A DNA stretch of 64,000 nt from Microbacterium sp. MYb72 (GTDB taxonomy: Bacteria; Actinomycetota; Actinomycetes; Actinomycetales; Microbacteriaceae), in the NCBI RefSeq assembly GCF_002979415.1, contig NZ_PCOT01000008.1:62001-126000 (forward strand), read 5' to 3'. The translations under genes and the position numbers were made by a program. Position 1 is the first letter of the stretch; each line of letters starts with the position of its first letter. This document shows positions 58,447 through 64,000 of this stretch, in pieces. The notes under the pieces were generated by a model. The model ran no database searches. It worked only from the letters and a program-made list of their open reading frames with translations, and had not been told where the DNA came from.

Positions 58447-59802
58447 GTGCCCTCCTCCAGCCCAGACGCCGACCAGGTGCAGACGGCGGAGGGGGCCAAG
58501 GGCCTCGCCGCCCGCATCGCCCACAGCCTCAGCGATCCCGTGCTCCGCGCCCTCGTCACGGCGGTGGCCGTGTCTCGCATCGGCCGCGGCGTCTTCCTCG
58601 CGGTCACCGTCCTCTTCTTCACGCAGATCGTCGGTCTGAGCGCGGGCGAGGCGGCGATCGTCCTCGCGGTGTCGAGCGGATGCGGTGTCGTGGCGTCCTT
58701 CCTCGGCGGATGGTCGGCCGACCGCTGGAGCGCCCGTCGGCTCACCTTCGTGTTCGAGGCTCTCGGCGGTCTGCTGCTCGCCGCCTACGCGTTCGCGGGC
58801 GACTTCACCTCGGCCCTGCTGCTGGCGTCGCTCTCCGGCTTCTTCGACTCGATGGGGTACTCGGCGCGGTCGGCGATCATCGCCAGGGGATTCCAAGCCG
58901 AGCGGAGGGTGCACGCCCGTGCCGTGCTGCGCACCGTCACCAACGTGTCGATCGCCGTGGGATCTGCCATCGGCGCGTTCGCGCTCGCGCTGGGAACGGC
59001 CGAGGCCTACCGGATCGTGATCGTGGGGGCGGGACTGCTGTGCGCGGTCGGCTCCCTGCCGCTGCTGCGGCTGACGGCCGAGGTCGATGCGCCGGCGCGC
59101 GCGACCCCGCCGCCCTCGGTCACCGCCACCGGTTCGATCGACACGGATGCCGCGGCCGCCGCCCTCGCCGAGCGCACGGACTGGAGCCGACGCTCTCCCT
59201 GGCGCAACCCGCGGTACCTGGCGCTGACCGTCTTGACGGGTGTCTTCGCGATGCAGTTCGGCGTCTTCGAGGTCGGCGTGCCCCTGTGGATCACTCGCGA
59301 GACCGCCGCCCCGGAGGTGACGTTCGCCGTGCTGCTGATCGTGAACACCGTCCTGGTGGTGATGTTCCAGGTGCGGGCGTCGCGTGGAACCCACGACCTG
59401 CGCACGGCCGGCCGTGTCACCCTGATCGCGGGCGGCCTGATCGTCGCCGCCTGCCTCGTCTACGCGCTGGCGGCGGGCGTGCCGGCGTGGGTGGCGATCC
59501 TGCTGCTGGTCGCCGCGACCGTGGCCTACACGTTCGCGGAGATCCTCTCCCAGGCGGGCGGCTGGGGGCTCAGCTTCGAGCTCGCCGACCCGAAGCGCGC
59601 GGGGGCGTACCAGGGCGTGTTCGGGATGGGGTTCTCGCTCGGATCGCTCGCGGCTCCGCTCGTGGTGAACGCCACGGCGATCACCTTCGGCTTCGCGGGG
59701 TGGGCGATGCTGGCCGTGATCTTCCTCGCTGCGGCGACGGGAACCTGGGTCATCGCCCGTCGTGCTGCCGTCGCATCCGACTCCGCTGCGGCGTCCGTCT
59801 GA
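58447..59802 (+). CDS. MFS transporter
   Basis: A 451-residue protein with twelve predicted helices and a central cytoplasmic loop of about 60 residues (ATPPPSVTATGSIDTDAAAAALAERTDWSRR). The first-half motif GGWSADRWSARRL is MFS motif A. It is drug-exporter-like but the substrate cannot be deduced. GTG start. The gene is divergent from the alpha/beta hydrolase and convergent with the acylase gene. Confidence 0.9.
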   Translation: MPSSSPDADQVQTAEGAKGLAARIAHSLSDPVLRALVTAVAVSRIGRGVFLAVTVLFFTQIVGLSAGEAAIVLAVSSGCGVVASFLGGWSADRWSARRLTFVFEALGGLLLAAYAFAGDFTSALLLASLSGFFDSMGYSARSAIIARGFQAERRVHARAVLRTVTNVSIAVGSAIGAFALALGTAEAYRIVIVGAGLLCAVGSLPLLRLTAEVDAPARATPPPSVTATGSIDTDAAAAALAERTDWSRRSPWRNPRYLALTVLTGVFAMQFGVFEVGVPLWITRETAAPEVTFAVLLIVNTVLVVMFQVRASRGTHDLRTAGRVTLIAGGLIVAACLVYALAAGVPAWVAILLLVAATVAYTFAEILSQAGGWGLSFELADPKRAGAYQGVFGMGFSLGSLAAPLVVNATAITFGFAGWAMLAVIFLAAATGTWVIARRAAVASDSAAASV

Positions 59803-59860
59803 GCCGCACCCGCGTGCAGGGGACCGCGCCCCGAAGAACGCCCCGCCCTTACGGTGCAGG

Positions 59861-62506
59861 TCAGCCGGCCGGGGTGAGCACGAGGGTGTTCACGGTCGCG
59901 GCATCCACCGCCTTCGGGGAGAAGGCCCAGGGCTTCTGCACACCTGCGGCCCAGTCGGCGGTCTGGTCGGTGTAGTGCGCGTCGAAGGCATGGCCGGATG
60001 CTCCGGTCAGGTGGATCCACGTCGAGGAGTCGAAGTCGGAGAGGTCGATCACCATGCGCATCGACGGCACGGTGGTCGTGGCGTAGGAGGTGCCGAGCTT
60101 CCAGCCGGTCGCGTTCACGACGGACCCTCCGCCGCCGACGGGGTAGGGCCCGCGGTTGAAGAGCCACTCGATCGGGGCGATGCCGGAGGAGCCGAACGTG
60201 GAGGTGGCGAGGCTGAGCGCGTGCAGGTCGCCCCAGTTCCACCGGGAGACGTCGTCGCCCTGCAGCCCGGCGAGCTCGTCGTAGGCCTCCTCGGCGGAGA
60301 GGGCCAGCATCTCGTCCATGCCGTCGACCTTCAGCTGAGGGTTCGTCCACAGCGGGTCCGCGGGGTCGTCGAGCAGGGCGGCGACGACGGTGAACAGGCG
60401 CCCCTGGCCGTCGATCGGCAGCGGCTGCTCACGCTCGCCGAAGATGTTCTGCACGAGGTTCGACCACAGCACGTTCGCGTACGCGGCGGCGGCGGAGGTG
60501 GCGTCGTTCTGGGCGTCCCAGTCGTCCAGCAGCGCCACCGCCTTCTTCGGACCCGCTCCCTTCACGTCGACGTCGGCGATCGCGGCCGTCAGGCTCTTCG
60601 CGATCCACATCTCGTTGTCCATCTGGATGTCGCGCATGTCGGCAGCCGACAGCGGGCCCTCAGCGGCTCGTCGCTCGATCAGATGCGCGATGCGGCCCGC
60701 CCGGTAGCCGTAGTCCCAGTCCTTGGTGAGGAAGTGCGCGTAGTCGTCGGTGACGATCGCGTTGTTGGCCGTGACGATGTACCCCGAGCTCGGGTTGTAC
60801 GACACCGGCAGCTCCTCGAACGGGATGAATCCGGTCCAGTCGTAGGCGCTGTCCCAGCCTGGCTGCGGCATCCATCCGTCTCCGGCCCCGCGGATCGGCA
60901 GGCGGCCGGGGGCCTGGTAGCCGATGTTGCCCTCGGTGTCGGCGTAGATGAGGTTCTGCGCCGGCACGTCGAACAGCGATGCCGCACGACGGAAGTCGTC
61001 GAAGTCCTTCGCGGTCGAGAGGGCGAAGATCGCGATCGAAGCCGTGCCGGGGTCGAGGGCGGTCCAGCGCAGGCTGACGGCGTACTCGGTCTCGCTCGAC
61101 GGGGCGGATGCCGCGGCGCCGCCCGCGCTCAGAGCGGGGTCGGGGTCGTCGGCGAGGGCGGTGAAGTCGTCGACCAGCCCGGAGATGATCGGTCCGTGCA
61201 CGGTGGAGCGGATCTTCAGGGTGACGTCGTCTCCGCCCGCGACCTTGATCGTCTCGGTGCGCTCCTCGAGGGGCACGAGGGCGCCGTCGCGCCAGTACTG
61301 ATCGCCGTCGATCTTCTCGATGTACAGGTCGGTGACATCCGTGGTCAGGTTGGTGAAGCCCCACGCGACCTGCTGGTTGTGCCCGATCACGATGCCGGGG
61401 AGTCCGGAGAACGAGAAGCCGCCGACGTCGAAGGGGCAGCTGTCGGTGACCTCGGTGCACTTGAGCTGCACCTGGTACCAGACCGAGGGGAGCGCCGAGC
61501 CGAGGTGGGGATCGTTCGAGAGCAGCGGGAGGCCGCTCTCGGTGAGGGAGCCCGACACCACCCACGAGTTCGAGCCGATGCCCTCGCCCACGTCGCCGAC
61601 GAGGAGGCTGGCGGCCTCGATCACGTCGGACGCCTGCTGCCACTCGATCGTCGTGCTCGCCCGCTGCACCTCGTCGTCGGCGCCGTCGGAGGTGTAGGCG
61701 ACGGCATCCGCGTCCGTCCCCACCGCGGGCACCGTCGAGATCTTGGGCACGATCACCGGGTTCTCGTCGAAGGGATACGGCGGGTAGAGCTGATCGAGAG
61801 CCGACGACACCTCGGCGTCGGTCGCGGATCCGTCGGCGAGCTGGGAGGCGAGCAGCGCCCGCTCCGTCTCGTCCTCGACGTTGGTGCGGAGGTCCCACGC
61901 CATCGCCTTGAGCCAGGCGACCGAGTCGGCGGGGGTCCACGGCTCGGGCGAGTAGTCGGCGTTCTGCAGACCGAGGACCGCGTACTCGAGGGAGAGCTCG
62001 GCGCCGGAGCGCGAGGCGAGGTACGCGTTGACCCCATCGGCGTAGGACTCGTAGTAGCCGCGGGTGGTGTCGTCCATCGCCTCGACCTCGGCTTCGGCGA
62101 CCTCGCGCCAGCCGAGGGTGCGGAGGAAGGAGTCGGTGCCCACCTGGGACTCCCCGAACATCTCGGCCACGCGGCCGGACGTCACATGGCGGCGGAAGTC
62201 CATCTCGAAGAACCGGTCCTGCGCGTGCACGAATCCCTCGGCGTAGAACAGATCATGCGTCGTGTCCGCCGTGATGGTGGGGATGCCGCGCTCGTCGCGC
62301 TGCACGGTGACCTCGGACGCCAGCCCGGTGAGCTCGACCGAGCCGTCGGTCTGCGGGAAGGAGCGCTGGATCGTCCACGTGAGGAAGAAGGCGGCGGCGA
62401 CCGCGACGACGACGACGCCGGCGAGGACGAGGAACGCGATGCGCCCGATGCGGACGGGCAGCGAGGGGCGCGAGGGTGCGGCCGCAGCCGGCGAATCGGT
62501 TGTCAT
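59861..62506 (-). CDS. Penicillin-acylase-family Ntn hydrolase
   Basis: An 881-residue protein anchored by an N-terminal helix (IAFLVLAGVVVVAVAAAFFLTW, about 23-44), with the rest outside the cell. The precursor is expected to cleave itself between Gly311 and Ser312 (GIGSNSWVVSG), making Ser312 the catalytic N-terminal nucleophile of the beta chain. Other family blocks are RDERGIPTITA, EGFVHAQDRFFEMDFRR, LLSNDPHLG and GHNQQVAWGFTN. Family members hydrolyse acyl amides such as penicillins or acyl-homoserine lactones; the substrate here is unknown. TATGAT (complement of 62584-62589) may be its -10 box. Confidence 0.93.
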   Translation of the reverse strand: MTTDSPAAAAPSRPSLPVRIGRIAFLVLAGVVVVAVAAAFFLTWTIQRSFPQTDGSVELTGLASEVTVQRDERGIPTITADTTHDLFYAEGFVHAQDRFFEMDFRRHVTSGRVAEMFGESQVGTDSFLRTLGWREVAEAEVEAMDDTTRGYYESYADGVNAYLASRSGAELSLEYAVLGLQNADYSPEPWTPADSVAWLKAMAWDLRTNVEDETERALLASQLADGSATDAEVSSALDQLYPPYPFDENPVIVPKISTVPAVGTDADAVAYTSDGADDEVQRASTTIEWQQASDVIEAASLLVGDVGEGIGSNSWVVSGSLTESGLPLLSNDPHLGSALPSVWYQVQLKCTEVTDSCPFDVGGFSFSGLPGIVIGHNQQVAWGFTNLTTDVTDLYIEKIDGDQYWRDGALVPLEERTETIKVAGGDDVTLKIRSTVHGPIISGLVDDFTALADDPDPALSAGGAAASAPSSETEYAVSLRWTALDPGTASIAIFALSTAKDFDDFRRAASLFDVPAQNLIYADTEGNIGYQAPGRLPIRGAGDGWMPQPGWDSAYDWTGFIPFEELPVSYNPSSGYIVTANNAIVTDDYAHFLTKDWDYGYRAGRIAHLIERRAAEGPLSAADMRDIQMDNEMWIAKSLTAAIADVDVKGAGPKKAVALLDDWDAQNDATSAAAAYANVLWSNLVQNIFGEREQPLPIDGQGRLFTVVAALLDDPADPLWTNPQLKVDGMDEMLALSAEEAYDELAGLQGDDVSRWNWGDLHALSLATSTFGSSGIAPIEWLFNRGPYPVGGGGSVVNATGWKLGTSYATTTVPSMRMVIDLSDFDSSTWIHLTGASGHAFDAHYTDQTADWAAGVQKPWAFSPKAVDAATVNTLVLTPAG

Positions 62507-62613
62507 CGTCGAGAACTCTTTCGGGTGGCGTCGTGAGACTCAGTCCCACGAGCCCCAGGACGCGTGTCAGTACGCGTTCTCGCATCATACCCAGGGCCGG
62601 GGCCCTCAGGGAC

Positions 62614-64000
62614 TCACATGAGCTTCGTGGACGCCAGCGCGCGCAGCAGCTTCTGGTTGAAGCCGATGAGCGGCAGACGCAGCACCAGACCGAGCAGCAG
62701 GGCGGGCAGCATGAAGGCGGACAGCCAGCCCAGCGACACCCAGAAGTCGTTGTGGTAGATGCCGGCGATCGCGGAGCGCATCGCGTTGACGGCGTGCGTC
62801 GCGGGAAGGAACGGGCTGATGTTCTGGAACCACTGCGGGAGCACCTGCAGCGGGTAGGCGCCACCGGAACTGGAGATCTGCACGACGAGCATCAGCACGG
62901 CCAGCGCCTTCCCCGCGTTCCCGAACGTCACCACGAACGTGTAGACGATCAGGGTGAACACCAGCGACATCACCCATCCGGTCAGGATGAGCAGGAACGG
63001 ATGCTTCGGCTCCACCTGAGTGAAAAGCACGCTGCCGAGGCACACCAGAGAGCTCTGCAGGAACCCGACGACCGCGAAGATGCCGAACCGGCCGAGATAC
63101 GTCTGGGTGGGGGAGAGCGCCGGCAGGCCGGAGCCCTCGCCACGGGGAGGGTCGACGCGGATCGACACCGAGATCAGCAGCGCTCCGACCCACAGTGCGA
63201 GGGTCGTGTAGAGCGGAGTCATGGCGGCGCCGAAGCTCACGACCGAGTAGACGGGCACCCGCTTGAGCTCGACGGGCTCGGCGAGATGGGTGGCGAGCGC
63301 ATGCGGGTCCGCGCCGATCAGCGCGGTGAGCTCACTGAGGTCGCCGGTGTCGATGGCCTTCGTCAGCGCGGCGGCGAGAGCGTCGAACCGATCGGCGGTC
63401 TCGGTGAGCGAGCCCGAGATCTCGGTCGTCAACGACTCGGCGTTCGTCAGCGCCGTGCGCAGCGAGTCCGAGCCGGAGAGCGAGTCGGCCACGGAGGAGA
63501 GATCGGACTCGATCGAGTCGATGCTGCCGCCGATGGTCGAGAGGGTGTCGGCGAGGGCGTCGAGCTTCGGCCGCAGGCTGCCCGTGTACGCGTTCCGCGC
63601 ATCCTCCACGGCCGCTTTCGCGCTCGCGATCAGCGCCGTGATCTCCTGGTGCCGGCCCTGGACGTCGGCGTTCGTGTCGGTGATGTCCGTCGCGGTCTGC
63701 ACGAGGCTGTCGTGCAGGTCCTGCTGCCGGACGATGGCGGCCTCGATCCGCGATACGGCGCGGTCGAACTCGTCCAGCGTCGCCGGGGGCAGCTGCGGAC
63801 GGACGTCGTTCACGAGGGTGTCGTGCAGGGCCTGGTACTGGTCGATCTGCGTCTGGACCCGCGTCGCGACGGCGCCGACGGCCCCGGCGGCGTCGCCCGA
63901 CTGGGTGCTCATCGACGCGAACACGTCGTCGATGCTGTCTGCGACGGCCTGGTAGCTGTCGGCCGTGCCGGACAGGGCGGCGCCGAGCGATGACGTGGTG
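62614..64000 (-). CDS. YhgE/Pip-type membrane protein, C-terminal part
   Basis: The frame is open to the right edge, so the N-terminus is missing; at least 460 residues are present. The visible N-terminal part is a long coiled-coil-like ectodomain rich in Ser, Ala, Asp and Thr (for example TQSGDAAGAVGAVATRVQTQIDQYQALHDTL). It ends with about six transmembrane helices of the ABC-2/YhgE kind (LYTTLALWVGALLISVSIRVD, then FAVVGFLQSSLVCLGSVLF). This family includes phage-receptor (Pip) and ESX-associated proteins; the role here is unknown. Its stop is 107 bp from the acylase start. Confidence 0.9.
   Translation of the reverse strand, partial: TTSSLGAALSGTADSYQAVADSIDDVFASMSTQSGDAAGAVGAVATRVQTQIDQYQALHDTLVNDVRPQLPPATLDEFDRAVSRIEAAIVRQQDLHDSLVQTATDITDTNADVQGRHQEITALIASAKAAVEDARNAYTGSLRPKLDALADTLSTIGGSIDSIESDLSSVADSLSGSDSLRTALTNAESLTTEISGSLTETADRFDALAAALTKAIDTGDLSELTALIGADPHALATHLAEPVELKRVPVYSVVSFGAAMTPLYTTLALWVGALLISVSIRVDPPRGEGSGLPALSPTQTYLGRFGIFAVVGFLQSSLVCLGSVLFTQVEPKHPFLLILTGWVMSLVFTLIVYTFVVTFGNAGKALAVLMLVVQISSSGGAYPLQVLPQWFQNISPFLPATHAVNAMRSAIAGIYHNDFWVSLGWLSAFMLPALLLGLVLRLPLIGFNQKLLRALASTKLM

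Overview
The window is high-GC actinobacterial DNA. It looks like Microbacterium or a close relative in Microbacteriaceae. The reasons are the codon use and base composition, the recurring ggatgcc/gcatcc words, the mismatch endonuclease NucS, a CUT1 sugar transporter with no ATPase gene of its own, and many genes whose start codon lies only 6-7 nt after a TAnnnT-type -10 box (leaderless mRNAs). I saw no rRNA or tRNA gene, CRISPR array, transposase or prophage. The sequence reads as a chromosome segment with a few accessory islands.

Layout. 1-3.1 kb: the end of a Dyp-type peroxidase, a divergent SDR/TetR pair with shared operators, and a ROK repressor. 3.2-8.6 kb: a sugar operon (GH36 alpha-galactosidase, substrate-binding lipoprotein, two permeases) ending in a strong hairpin. 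8.6-15.3 kb: a membrane protein/HTH pair with an obvious operator, a two-component system followed by a tiny acidic tandem-repeat exported peptide, a PAP2 phosphatase, and a COG4705 membrane protein with a second two-component system. 15.3-17.0 kb: a Fic AMP-transferase gene bounded by 59-bp direct repeats made of the 3' end of the neighbouring DUF1801 gene. 17.1-25.2 kb: SGNH hydrolase, YoaK-like and DUF3995 membrane proteins, a leftward VWA/substrate-binding lipoprotein operon, a MarR/MFS efflux pair, and a shikimate-dehydrogenase-family gene.

25.4-34.9 kb is a sortase-dependent pilus and adhesin locus. It has two roughly 1,100-residue surface proteins with LPDAG sorting signals and almost identical C-termini, an LPFTG shaft pilin with the YPKN pilin motif, and a class C sortase separated from the pilin by two tandem hairpins. 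35-45.5 kb holds an EamA exporter, a GntR/UTRA regulator, a highly structured non-coding region before a cold-shock gene, a HAD phosphatase, a nitrilase/amino-acid-permease/GntR set, nucS, a GAP-family membrane protein, a NarL-type two-component system and an unlisted 26-residue membrane microprotein. 45.6-48 kb is an MFS/LacI pair sharing an 18-bp perfect palindrome. 49.7-56 kb is a complete Mrp Na+/H+ antiporter operon (A with fused B, then C, D, E, F, G).

56-57.5 kb holds an AbiEi-HTH plus Vsr/DUF559-like nuclease-fold protein. It has a long palindrome at its start and a family of roughly 16-bp repeats on both sides, and is one of the less explained loci here. The window closes with an alpha/beta hydrolase, an MFS transporter, a penicillin-acylase-family Ntn hydrolase and the C-terminal part of a YhgE/Pip membrane protein that runs off the right edge.

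The best candidates for something undescribed are: the structured RNA region upstream of the cold-shock gene (36.9-37.2 kb); the repeat-flanked AbiEi/nuclease gene; the Fic cassette with duplicated target ends; the pilus locus with two sorting-signal types; and the very small proteins next to two-component systems.
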